Assembly: GCA_965246905.1 (NCBI GenBank)
Contig: CBDFFZ010000031.1
Coordinates: 1 to 64,000 of the forward strand
Origin: UBA1952 sp965246905
Lineage (GTDB): Bacteria > Bacteroidota > Bacteroidia > Chitinophagales > Chitinophagaceae
Reading direction: 5' to 3'
Length of the DNA: 64,000 nucleotides
A program made the translations under genes and the position numbers. A model generated the notes under the pieces. That model was not told where the DNA came from. It searched no databases and saw only the letters and a list, made by a program, of their open reading frames with translations. Shown here in pieces: positions 27,486-36,576 of the stretch (the first letter of the stretch is position 1; every line of letters starts with the position of its first letter).

Positions 27486-28904
27486 GGCAATGTCATTAAG
27501 TTAGTGTGGGATCAAAAAAGGAATACGTTATAAGTTGTAGCGTAGGGGTATCTGACATCCTTAAAACCATCACGCTAACGTGTTCAACGTAAATATAGCC
27601 ATCATTGAAGAAATGAAGACCTTCCTTTCGATAGCCACCTCCCAATACCAGCTTCACAGACACTTCTGCTTCGATCCCCCCCAAAGACTTTTCCCGACAG
27701 CGCAAGCTCACCTTTCCCAGGCTCGCCCTGTTCATCATCAGGCTGTGTAAGCGAACCCTGAGCCTGGAGCTCGAACGCTTCTTTGGTGACCTACAGGACG
27801 CCTGTGACCCCGGCACGGCTGCATACCAATCTCAAAAAGTCCCCCTACTGCCCTGCTCGGTAAGCGCCTACAGCCAGCAGCGCAAAAAACTTCCTTCCTG
27901 TTTCTTCCGCCTCTGGAACGAAGTGCTCTGCAGCAGCTTCTACCACTACAGCCGCCAATTTGAGCAGCCACTCAAAACATGGCACGGCCTGCGCGTGGTA
28001 GCCGCCGACGGGTCCTCGGTAGCCCTCGCCCACACCCCGGCCCTTTACAGCCACTTAGGCGGGCAGCCCAATCAGAACGGAGAATGCTGCATGGCCAGGA
28101 CCTTTTATTATTACGATGTGCTCAACGGCCTGATCCTTGATGCCCTGATCCTGCCTTACCGTACCGCCGAGCTGGCCATAGCCCACAATAAGGTTGAGGC
28201 CCTGGCCGATGACACGGTAACGGTCTATGACCGCAACTTCTGTTCCTGGCGGCTCTTCGCCCTGCATCTATGGGCCGAGCGCCCTAAACGATTTGTCATC
28301 CGGGCTAAGGAAAGCCATCTGTTCGTCAGGCGGTTTCTGGCTTCGGGCAGTAGCGACCAGGTGGTGGATTTGCTGCCGGGTGGCGGCACAGAGGTGCTGG
28401 CCACCAATCTGCAGGCAGAGCAGGGCTATAGCGGACAGGAGCTTAAAGAGCTGTATTTTCTGCGCTGGGGGGTGGAGACCCCGATCGACTTTCAGAAGAA
28501 TACATTGATGCTGGAATCATCCAGTGGTCTGAGCGTGACAAGTGTAGCGCAGGATTTTTATGCAACGGCAGTGCTGGCCAATCTGCAGATGTGCGTGATC
28601 AGGGATGCGCAGGGGTGCCTGGATGAAGAGCGTGCTACGGGGTGGCGGAAAGGGGCGAAGCATGCGGTGCAGGTCAACCGTAACAAGGCCTCGTTCCGGG
28701 TAAAGGACCGGTTGCCGGATTTATTTATGGGCTCTTCACCCCGGCTTGTCCTGCAGGGGCTGCATAATCATTTTAAGCACGACGTACTACCGGTGAGAAA
28801 GGGCAGGAGCTTTGCACGGAAGCGAAAGAAACAGCAGACCAACAGTAAGCACCGCACCTTTACAAATTATAAAATGGCTTAGACACTAACTTAATGACAT
28901 TGCC
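27486..28904 (+). mobile_element. IS4-family insertion sequence
   Basis: The element is bounded by a perfect 22-bp inverted repeat with core cattaagttagtgt and carries one transposase gene with DDE residues. Its GC content is visibly higher than that of neighbouring genes, a sign of recent arrival. Exact ends are unclear because the inverted repeat continues outward in blocks to about 27358 and 29065; no simple target duplication is seen. Confidence 0.7.
27613..28882 (+). pseudogene. IS4-family transposase with a frameshift in a C7 tract
   Basis: Reading from ATG 27613 gives MKTFLSIATSQYQLHRHFCFDPP, but a run of seven C at 27676-27682 shifts the frame. The frame that continues (KDFSRQRKLTFPRLALF) runs to 28882. 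Removing one C yields a normal protein of about 422 aa. DDE motifs: VVAADGS, VYDRNF and the YREK-like YFLRWGVETPIDFQKNTLMLE. Joining the two parts needs a +1 shift, unlike the usual -1 programmed IS shifts, so a mutation or a homopolymer sequencing error is more likely. Confidence 0.78.
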
Positions 28905-29105
28905 CGTAGGGACGATACCCTAACAGGTGGTGTGTAAATGCTACAAACATTGGGCACCCTACGGGGCCGCAAGCCGTATGCCATTGCAGGTGAATATTCA
29001 TACACACTATTCATATCAACTGAACTGGTGGGTACACGGTAGCCGAAAAGGGGGAAGGCCAGGATGGGGGCTAAACAAAGCAAAAGTTAGTTGTCTTCTA
29101 TACAA

Positions 29106-30498
29106 CTAATCAATTCCATCGGCCTTAAGTTGCTGTAACTTCCGTTCCAGGTATTTGATTTTGTGCTCTTTGCGTTTGCGCTGATACTCGTCTTGATCTG
29201 GTGGGTTGAAGGCTGTCTGATAGCGCACCATCTTGTAGTAGATGGTAGCGAGCTTGTTGGCTGTAGCTACGATCGCATACTTGTTTCCTCCCTTGGCTTT
29301 CATGCGCCGGAAGTAGTCGCCCAGCCAGTGATCGCTTCGCTGTACGGAATTGGCCATAGCCCTGAAGGCCTGTCCGGCTATGGAAGGGCGGCCTTTCATT
29401 GTTCTTGAGCTGATGAGCTTGCCACCCGACAATTTATTGTTCGGGCACAGGTTTAGCCACGATACGAAGTGCTTTTCTGTAGCCCACTTGCTCATGTCTG
29501 TCCCTGTTTCAGCAAGAATCTGCAGCCCCGCGCCATCGCTGAGACCGTAAATAGCCATTACGTCCACCCCCAGAATGTGGTGCAGGTAGCTGCGAACGTT
29601 GAACCGTGGCGCGTTCTTCTGCTTCAGCTTTTTGTTTTGCTGCGCTGCGGCGTCCTTGTCTTTGGCTACTGTTTCCAATGCCCCTTCATTGCGGAGCGCC
29701 TCATAGCATTTTAGCTGCTCCTCTATCCGGGCATCGCAGGCAACTATGCGTTCCCTGTAGTAGCAGTACATCTTGTAGGATTCGCTCAAGGTAAAAAGAT
29801 GCTCACCGCGCCAGGAGCCTTCCAGCGACTTCTTAATTGTCGCGCTGTCTGCCTTGATACGCGTGCTTACCAGGGGTAAAAAGTTTTGTGCTACCCGTTC
29901 CCCGGCAATAATGGCTTCTACGATTGCTGTCCCGGTCTGACCGGTGATGTCGGCGATAACGGTATGCAGCTTAATGTTCATTAGTTCACACAACTTCTGC
30001 ATCCGAAGGACGAAACGGCTGGAGTCACTGACCAGGGTTTTACGAAAATGGACCAGTGTGCGAAGTGCCTCCTGCTCATCATCCGGCAGGTACGAGGAGC
30101 ATAGCAGGCCACAGGCATGCAGCTTTTGGAGCCAGGCCGCATCGCTTTCATCGGTCTTGCGTCCGCTTACATTCTTCACGTTGCGGGCATTGACCAGAAA
30201 CACCTCAAAACCTTCGCGCACCAGGTGGCTGAAAAGCGGCTTCCAGTAAACGCCGGTGCTTTACATGGCCACCATATTGATGCTGCATTCCGTGAGCCAA
30301 TCAGAGATGGCCCGAAGATCGCAGGTCACTCGTGCCGAAGATGCGCACGCACGCTTCGGCTGAAGCGGGCGGCACGGCTACGGCGTGGATGGTATCGCCG
30401 ATGTCTATGCCTGCCGCATGGGCATTGATGATAGAAAGCGTCTCTACTTTCTTCTTTGGCTTTTGTGTCGCTATGACGGCTTTTTTTACTTTTGCCAT
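29106..30498 (-). pseudogene. IS110-family recombinase, broken by a frameshift and a stop at the catalytic Glu
   Basis: The N-terminus (ATG 30498) reads AAGIDIGDTIHAVAVPP, the first catalytic Asp region of DEDD recombinases. A frameshift near 30320 moves the continuing sequence (DLRAISDWLTECSINMVAM) to another frame, where TAA at 30263-30261 replaces the Glu of the conserved MESTGVYWK motif. Beyond it the frame runs on as STGVYWKPLFSHLVREGFEVFLVN with KTDESDAAWLQ (the two later Asp). The transposase-20 domain follows with GRPSIAGQAFR. With two lesions, one at a catalytic residue, it should be inactive. Confidence 0.88.
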
Positions 30499-30746
30499 AA
30501 GAGATATTTTAAGGCAAAGGCGTCCTGTGCCCGGCGGCGCAGCTTCATGTTTTACTCTTCTATACGGCCTCCCACGGCCAATCTGAAAACTTAAAGCGTC
30601 TCCGGAACCAGACTAAACGATGGAGTGTAGCTCCAATGACATCTGAGGTCTTAACTGCACAGCGCTTTTGCCATCTCTAATTTACAGCATTCACACACGT
30701 TGTTCTTTGCGAAACATCGCAGCGCGTTTGGGGACTAATCGGTATT
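30499..30746 (-). other. non-coding end of the IS110 element, candidate bridge-RNA region
   Basis: About 250 bases without a gene lie just upstream of the IS110 start codon. In IS110 elements the non-coding segment at this position can encode the bridge RNA that pairs with target and donor DNA. No fold was computed; the assignment rests on position only. The outer end of the element is not visible because IS110 members lack clear terminal inverted repeats. Confidence 0.35.
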
Positions 30747-30977
30747 ACATAAATTTGTAAGCGTACCAAATAAATGTAAAATGGCTTTACAGAAACCCGC
30801 AAGACAATAAAACAACTGTAAAATATGCTTACAAAAACAGGTAAGGGTACTTTACACACGTAAATAGAGTCGGCAAAAATGTGTAAGAGCATAAAACAAA
30901 TGTAAGACAGGCCTACACAACTGTGTAACGGCACTTTACACAGGCAATGCCCACTTACAGAAGGTGGTACGCTTATG
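30747..30977. repeat. 21-bp minisatellite, 11 degenerate copies
   Basis: Eleven consecutive 21-bp units share a pattern of aca.aaatgtaa followed by g.nnct. The phase is kept exactly through the array, and on the minus strand it produces a false ORF made of 7-residue repeats. A different sequence from the 3676-3905 array but the same period. It separates the IS110 remnant from the DUF1801 gene. Confidence 0.75.
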
Positions 30978-31024
30978 CAACACAACTTAGCTTAGATTCA
31001 CGAAATTCAGCCCTGTGGCGCTTG

Positions 31025-31507
31025 TCATTTTATCGGTTTGTTCTCTTTCCGGCTATTAATAAATGCTTTTTCGTAGCACGCAATCCATTTCTGAGGGGTC
31101 ATTTTAGCCGCAAGCTCTCCGATCAGTTCAAATGGTATCTGATCCGGCTTTTTAAAACGGATGCAGCCCTTACCCATATCCAGCTTTGCTTTTGAATGTT
31201 TGGGATATTCGGTTTTAAACCACTCAAGCAGCGACTCATCCGCATAAATGCCCATATGGTGAAGCGCAATAAAATTTTTCTGCGAAGCAATATTAATAAA
31301 GCCAAGTGGCAGTGCGGGGTCGCAATGGTAGCCGGCAGGGTACAGCGTGTGCGGCACCGCATAGGCAATCATACCATAAGTCATACATTCAGTAAAGCCT
31401 TGCGGCAGATGCTCAAGCAATATGGATCGTAGTTGCTGCATGGGCGCGCGGCGCTCTTCGGGCAATTCTTCAATGTATGCCTGCGGGGATGTTGCGGTTG
31501 ATTTCAT
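31025..31507 (-). CDS. DUF1801-family protein
   Basis: A 160-aa protein from ATG 31507 (MKSTATSPQAYIEELPEERR). It shows the family pattern: an N-terminal helix with LPEERRAPMQQLRSILLEHLPQGF, then MTYGMIAYAVP, a central PLGFINIASQKNFIALHH and a C-terminal GKGCIRFKKPDQIP. Members adopt a small alpha/beta fold related to the YdhG/YjhX group; biochemical role unknown. It stands as a single gene after the terminator of the efflux operon. Confidence 0.85.
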   Translation of the reverse strand: MKSTATSPQAYIEELPEERRAPMQQLRSILLEHLPQGFTECMTYGMIAYAVPHTLYPAGYHCDPALPLGFINIASQKNFIALHHMGIYADESLLEWFKTEYPKHSKAKLDMGKGCIRFKKPDQIPFELIGELAAKMTPQKWIACYEKAFINSRKENKPIK

Positions 31508-31527
31508 GATCAATATTCAGCTAAAAT

Positions 31528-31568
31528 AAAAAAGCCATAGCCAAAGATATTCTCCGGCTATGACTTTT
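31528..31568 (-). terminator. terminator of the efflux operon
   Basis: CATAGCC (31535-31541) pairs with GGCTATG (31555-31561), with flanking A and T runs on both sides, so it can act in either direction; it ends the minus-strand MFS gene. Confidence 0.75.
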
Positions 31569-31590
31569 TTAACAACGATGAAAACTTTCT

Positions 31591-33174
31591 TTAATGCGCG
31601 CTCGCTGCGGCTTCCATATCTACCTTCTGCCCTTTCTTGCGCCGCACCAGCAACACCAGCGGGATGCAGCAGATAAACAAAATGCCAATGTACATGAACA
31701 CATCCATGTAAGACAATACGGCGCTTTGCTTCATCACCGTTCCTTCGAGTGCCTGGTAAGCTGCGCCAAGCGCACGGTTGGGCGACATGCCCTTGCTCAT
31801 AAAGCCCGCCTGCAACACATTGATCCTGTTCTGGAAGGCCGGCTCCGTAGTATTGTAGCGGGTGAGCAGCGTGGCCCGGTGCGTCTGCATCTGGTGCGAA
31901 AGAAACGTTGTAACGAGCGCCACGCCAAACGACCCGCCAAGCTGCCGCATCATACCGGTAAAGGAAGCGCCCTGGCCAATCTCCTGGCCTTTCAGCGTAG
32001 AGAGCGAAAGGGTAGTAATGGGGATGAAGAGCAACCCCATACCCACGCCCCGTACAATCAGCATCCAGAAAAAATCATCTTTGCCGGTATCGGGCGTAAG
32101 GATGGTATATCCCCAAAAGCTGTATAGGGCAAAGATGAGAAAGCCGCTGCCAACGAGTATTTGCTGCGGTACTCCCCGCTGTAGCGCCTGTCCTATCAAA
32201 GGCATCATGAAGGCAGTAGTAAGCGCCGCAGGTATCATGAGCATACCAGATTGCTGGGCCGTCCACCCAAGCAGACTTTGTGTATAAAGTGGAATGATGA
32301 AAACGGAGCTGTAGAGCCCGAAGCCGAGGATAAAGGAAAGAAAGGTACCCACGCGCAGGTTGCCATTCTTGAGTACGCGCAGCTCTACGATCGGGTTGCT
32401 GTAGGTAAGCTCGCGCCAGAGGAAAAGCACGAATCCAAATACAGCCGCCGCAGTGCAGGCTATGATCAGCGGACTGGCAAACCAGTCTTCCTCCTGCCCG
32501 CGCTCCAATATAAACTGTAGTGCTCCAACAAATACAGCCAGCAGAATGATGCCCCAGTAATCCACCTCGCTGGCAGATTTTTTAGTAGCATATTTAGGGC
32601 TGCGAACGAATTGCAGGATCATCATAGCCGCCATTATACCGATGGGTATATTGATGTAAAAGATGTAAGGCCATGAAAAATGGGTAACGATATAGCCACC
32701 GAGCGGAGGGCCGAGGGTAGGGCCGATGATCACCCCCAAACCATATATTGCCTGGGCCATGCCGCGCTTTTCAGGAGGATAGCTTTCGGTGATAATGGTT
32801 TGGGAAGTAACGAGTAGCGCGCCTCCGCCAAGACCTTGCACAAACCGGAAGAATACCAATTCCCAGATGCCATTTGCATTGCCACACAGAAACGAGCAGA
32901 TGGTAAAGAGGATTACTGAAGCGGCAAAGTAGTTGCGGCGGCCAAACTGGGCAGAGAGCCAGCTCGTCATAGGCACAATAATTACATTGCCGATTGCATA
33001 AGCGGTGATCACCCAGCTTACCTCGCTGAGTGTGGCGCCCATATTGCCTTTCATATCATTGAGGGCTACGTTTACAATCGTAGAATCCACAATTTCAAGC
33101 AGCGCACAGAGAATGGCCGTTATCGTAATAATGACCCGCCTGCTGCCATATTCAACTAATGATTCCTGTTGCAT
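31591..33174 (-). CDS. DHA2/EmrB-type MFS drug exporter
   Basis: A 527-aa inner-membrane antiporter with 14 predicted helices. LCALLEIVDSTIVNVAL is the DHA2 opening helix, GRRNYFAASVILF is MFS motif A, and GLGVIIGPTLGPPLGG is the antiporter motif C. The C-terminal tail is basic (RRKKGQK). It is the last gene of an operon with an HlyD/EmrA-like adaptor and a TolC-like channel, together an inner-membrane to surface drug efflux pump, with a TetR gene at the front. Confidence 0.92.
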   Translation of the reverse strand: MQQESLVEYGSRRVIITITAILCALLEIVDSTIVNVALNDMKGNMGATLSEVSWVITAYAIGNVIIVPMTSWLSAQFGRRNYFAASVILFTICSFLCGNANGIWELVFFRFVQGLGGGALLVTSQTIITESYPPEKRGMAQAIYGLGVIIGPTLGPPLGGYIVTHFSWPYIFYINIPIGIMAAMMILQFVRSPKYATKKSASEVDYWGIILLAVFVGALQFILERGQEEDWFASPLIIACTAAAVFGFVLFLWRELTYSNPIVELRVLKNGNLRVGTFLSFILGFGLYSSVFIIPLYTQSLLGWTAQQSGMLMIPAALTTAFMMPLIGQALQRGVPQQILVGSGFLIFALYSFWGYTILTPDTGKDDFFWMLIVRGVGMGLLFIPITTLSLSTLKGQEIGQGASFTGMMRQLGGSFGVALVTTFLSHQMQTHRATLLTRYNTTEPAFQNRINVLQAGFMSKGMSPNRALGAAYQALEGTVMKQSAVLSYMDVFMYIGILFICCIPLVLLVRRKKGQKVDMEAAASAH

Positions 33175-33214
33175 TTTGAGAATTAGCTAATTGGCTAATT
33201 AGCAGATTAGCTAA

Positions 33215-34357
33215 TTAGTTTAAATGAACATCAACATCCACATTCATGCCCGGGCGCAGGTTTTTGATCAGCGCATCATTCTTGTCGGTAAATTCGATCT
33301 TCACCGGTACACGCTGCACTACTTTTACAAAGTTGCCTGAGGCATTATCCGGTGGGAGAAGCGAGAAGCGCGCGCCGGTTGCGGGTGAGAAAGAGGCCAA
33401 TGTACCATTGAACTCGTGGCCGCCGTAAGCATCCACATGCACGATAACCTTTTGGCCGGGAACCATCTTTTTCAGCTGCGTTTCCTTAAAGTTGGCTACT
33501 ACCCACATGCCGCTATTGGCAACAATCGCAAAAAGTGATTGCCCTGCCTGCACAAACTGGCCATTTTGTACATTCACCTTACTGACTAACCCATCGGAAG
33601 GTGCAGTGATGATCGTATAAGAAAGGTTGAGCTTTGCATTTTGAAGATCAGCTTCGCGTTGCTTGATAGTAGCATTAGCCACACTAACCTGCTGGCCTGT
33701 AGCCGCAGATTGTGTAGATGCAGCGCTGGTTTGGCGGCTGGCAGCATTGCGCTGCTCTACCAATACCTGTACTTGGCGCTCAGCACTTTGCTTGGCAGCT
33801 ACTGCCTGCTCGTATTGCTGTTGCGTAATGCTGTGGTCTTTGATAAGATTGGCATAGCGGTTAAAATCCTGCGTAGCGCGCCACACATTCACTTTCGCGG
33901 CTTCTATCTGTGCGCTAACAGTGGCTACATTTGCCTCGGTAGTAGAGATATTCGAGCGGGATGCCGTTGTAGTAGCTTCGGCAACGCCTAATCCGCCTTT
34001 AGCTGCGCTTAAAGCTGCCTCTGCCAGATCAACGCGTATTTTAAGATCGCGGTTATCCAGCACGAGAAGCGTATCGCCCTTCTTCACTACTTGGTTGTCG
34101 GCCACTTTTACAGCATCCAGATAACCACTTATGCGCGGAATCACCGGGTTGATGCTGCCTTCTATCTGTGCATCATCGGTCTCTTCATGGCTTTGCGCAT
34201 GGTTCCATTTGGTGAAGCCAAAAAGGCCGCCGCCAATAACGAGTGCGCTGAGAATGATGATAAAACGCTTGTTTACTTTTTTCTTCGGTGCCGCAGCATC
34301 GGGCACTGCAGCATCGTTATATACAACCTTAGGCTGGGTTGACGATTGATTTTCCAT
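33215..34357 (-). CDS. HlyD/EmrA-family membrane fusion protein
   Basis: A 380-aa adaptor: cytoplasmic N-terminus, one transmembrane helix at about 32-50 (FIIILSALVIGGGLFGFTK), a first half-lipoyl motif (NPVIPRISGYLDAVKVADNQVVKKGDTLLVLD), a long coiled coil (about 110-235), the second half-lipoyl motif (ITAPSDGLVSKVNVQNGQFVQ) and a beta-barrel domain. This is the EmrA pattern. It links the MFS exporter to the outer-membrane channel. The 40-base gap to the MFS gene holds AT-rich repeats of ttagctaatt. Confidence 0.9.
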   Translation of the reverse strand: MENQSSTQPKVVYNDAAVPDAAAPKKKVNKRFIIILSALVIGGGLFGFTKWNHAQSHEETDDAQIEGSINPVIPRISGYLDAVKVADNQVVKKGDTLLVLDNRDLKIRVDLAEAALSAAKGGLGVAEATTTASRSNISTTEANVATVSAQIEAAKVNVWRATQDFNRYANLIKDHSITQQQYEQAVAAKQSAERQVQVLVEQRNAASRQTSAASTQSAATGQQVSVANATIKQREADLQNAKLNLSYTIITAPSDGLVSKVNVQNGQFVQAGQSLFAIVANSGMWVVANFKETQLKKMVPGQKVIVHVDAYGGHEFNGTLASFSPATGARFSLLPPDNASGNFVKVVQRVPVKIEFTDKNDALIKNLRPGMNVDVDVHLN

Positions 34358-34390
34358 TATTATAAATATGGGTGTTTGTGAGTTGAATAA

Positions 34391-35732
34391 TTAATTGCTA
34401 CTGAGAATTCCGGCTATTTGCTGAAGCTTTTTATAGGCAACAGCAGCATCTGCCCTGGAATAAGCAAAGTTGAGGCGTGCCTGGAGCTGGGCAACATCGG
34501 CATCTAAAAGATCGGTAGTTGTAGCAAGGCTGTTGGTGTATTTATTATTGGTGATGCGGTAATTTTCCTGTGCCTGCGCTACTGCTTTCTGGTAAACGAT
34601 AATTTTCTGCAGGCTGAGGATATAAGCCTGGTAATATTGATTTACCTGCATCCGAACCTGGTCATCCAGCGAAGACTGATTGATCTGCACCTGTAAAAGC
34701 TGTGATCTTGCCTCGGCTACATTAGTACCAGCTTTCCAGAGAGAAGATGGATGGTAGCTGAACCCAATACCGGCATTCAACGCATTGGTGATGGTAATAA
34801 TATTGGGCACATAAGCTGCAACATAGCCGCCGGTAAGCGCAAGGGCAGGATAGTAATCGCTCTTAGCAAATTTGATGCGGGCGTTAGCTGCCTTTTCGCG
34901 GGCAGCTAATGCAGCAATATCTTTACGATTAATGAGCGCATCGCTTTCCCACTGTGTAAGGTTTTTCGGATCTTCCTGTGGCGTGCTGAAGGAGTTGTTA
35001 TCTGTAACGAGCAGCGTTGTTTCCGGTAGGCCGAGCATCAGGTCCATATTCACTGTTGCTATACGCACATTGTTTTCTGCATCAAGCAGAGATAGCTCGA
35101 AATTGGATTCCTGGAGCTGCGCTTTGAGCAGGTCATTGCGCGCCATAAGGCCGTTCTTTTCCAGATTGGAAAAATCCGCTGTGCGCTGCCTTGCACCTTT
35201 AAGGCTTTCCTTTACAAGATCTACCGCCTCACCGGCTTTGTAGAGATTGCTGTAGGCGGAGATCGTATTCTGAATCACATCTTCCCGGTTCTGCTCTGCA
35301 TCGAGCTTTGCTGCCTCGGCAAGAAATTTAGCAGACTCAATGCCTGCCTGTATCTTAAATCCTGCAAAAAGTGGTAACGAAATATTAGCAATGCCATACA
35401 TAGCCTGAGAAACCTTTTCAGGATCTGTACGGGCAGTTGTAGAATCGGATGAGCTGCTATTGCCCAGTTTTAGCTTCAGATCGATAGTTGGCTGTGCCAG
35501 GCGGAGATAGGAGCCGCTGATGCTTACATCGGGTAACTGATTATTATGTGCGCTGCGTAAGCTATTGGTTGCTTCTTCGATACGTACCTTATTAAGGCGT
35601 ATCTGCTTGTTGTTCTTAAGGCTCAGATCAACGGCTTCCTGAAGTGAGAGCTGCTTTGTTTCCTGCGCGTCCGCAGGCAAATGCAGCGATGCAGGCAAGT
35701 GCAAATGCCGGGATGAATTTATTTAGCTTCAT
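34391..35732 (-). pseudogene. TolC-family outer-membrane efflux channel, frameshift in signal peptide
   Basis: The mature part (about 430 aa, from QETKQLSLQEAVDLSLKNN) is a complete TolC-like protein with two long coiled-coil repeats. Its own frame has only TTG 35704 as start and no signal peptide. A proper signal, MKLNKFIPAFALACIAAFA, starts at ATG 35732 in another frame and runs into a stop. Dropping one T in gcctgcgg joins them as AFAADAQETKQ, a good cleavage site. So there is a one-base frameshift by mutation or sequencing error. The ATG overlaps the end of the tetR gene, as expected in an operon. Confidence 0.8.
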
Positions 35733-36352
35733 TGGTAAGTAATGATTTAAAAACATTTTTCAGATGGGTAATTAATTTTTTTTTCAGGTGCAGGTGTACG
35801 TCTTCTTCAGTATGATCATGCAGCTTATGGAGTGATTGATAAAAGGGTAGGTTGCCGAGCATAAAATAAGTAGTGCCGAGTAGGGTAACAATCAGCATAC
35901 CAATATCTACTCCCTTTACAAATTCTTTATTGCGCTGGCCCTTCATGAACAATTTTTTTAACAAGCTCAAGGTTTTGCATCTTGTTTTCATTGATCATAG
36001 TAGCAATGCCTTTCATCTCTTTTGCCTGATCTGAGTTGAGGTTAATGCGATGGAAATGCGGGTTGCGCATGATCTTTTCCACATAGCTCTCAATAAGCTG
36101 CTCAATCTTTTGCGTGGAAGTAAGCTGTTTTGTCTTACAGCAGTGTTTCAAGCGTTTGCTTGCTCAGCGAAATACGATAAGAATAGATGCTTCAAAAAGT
36201 TTTTCTTTCGACCCGAAGTAGTATGAAATCATTGCAACATTCACACCTGCCTGTAGCGCTATATCCCGCACAGAAGTACCTTCATAGCCTTTCTCTGCAA
36301 AAAGACGCTCTGTAGCGGTGATGATCTGTATTTGTTTTTCGTTGAATTCCAT
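35719..36352 (-). pseudogene. TetR/AcrR-family regulator, broken by several frameshifts
   Basis: The HTH domain from ATG 36352 is intact: MEFNEKQIQIITATERLFAEKGYEGTSVRDIALQAGVNVAMISYYFGSKEKLFEA. The frame is then lost near 36180; ISLSKQTLETLL appears in another frame, then STQKIEQLIESYVEKIMRNPHFHRI in a third, and QRNKEFVKGVDIGMLIVTLLG after one more shift near 35940. The pieces add up to a normal TetR of about 205 aa. A TetR half-operator palindrome lies 44 bases upstream. As written, no ligand-binding domain can be made, which would derepress the pump. Confidence 0.82.
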
Positions 36353-36395
36353 TTTGCCTCTCTGTTCCGGTATCACGATGCGAAGTTAAACGATT

Positions 36396-36412
36396 GTTTG
36401 AATTAATCAAAC
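36396..36412. promoter_or_regulatory. TetR-type operator palindrome
   Basis: GTTTGA-attaa-TCAAAC is a perfect 6-5-6 palindrome just before the tetR start, with further related half-sites (cgtttgttta, cttgtttaa) downstream to about 36455. It is the expected autoregulatory site of the efflux operon. Confidence 0.65.
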
Positions 36413-36576
36413 GTTTGTTTAACTTTTTTAAAAACATTATTAAATGCTTGTTTAAAATACGTGCCAGGATATAGAAAACCTGCGTTTAATTTTGGTTGTT
36501 GATAGCGTGAAAAAGAAATCTTCAAGACCTAACTATTTAGTTATTAATGCCTGCTATAAGGAGTCGATGTGGATAA

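Larger units (their letters stand above)
27358..29065. repeat. large imperfect inverted repeat flanking an IS4 transposase
   Basis: Three nested blocks pair from both sides. The inner block is a perfect 22-bp repeat (27486-27507 with 28883-28904). The middle is a perfect 30-bp repeat (27429-27458 with 28939-28968; core ccccgtagggtgcccaatg). The outer is a degenerate block around GGGTACAC..TAGCCGAAAAG (27358-27400 with 29027-29065). Arms span about 150-180 bp. The inner block abuts the transposase stop codon. Confidence 0.75.

Noticed and set aside
29163..30594. Several plus-strand frames of 60-100 codons
   Set aside because: They are shadows of the minus-strand IS110 gene.
30677..30985. 102-codon minus-strand frame with 7-residue hydrophobic repeats
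   Set aside because: It is a by-product of the second 21-bp array; no start signal or family.
27094..31024. CRISPR array or defence island
   Set aside because: Repeats are tandem without unique spacers of constant length, and no cas or restriction genes are present; the content is transposase remnants.
33180..33214. TTAGCTAATT repeats between hlyD and emrB genes as an operator
   Set aside because: Short AT-rich repeat inside an operon with no promoter; chance or simple-sequence expansion is as likely.
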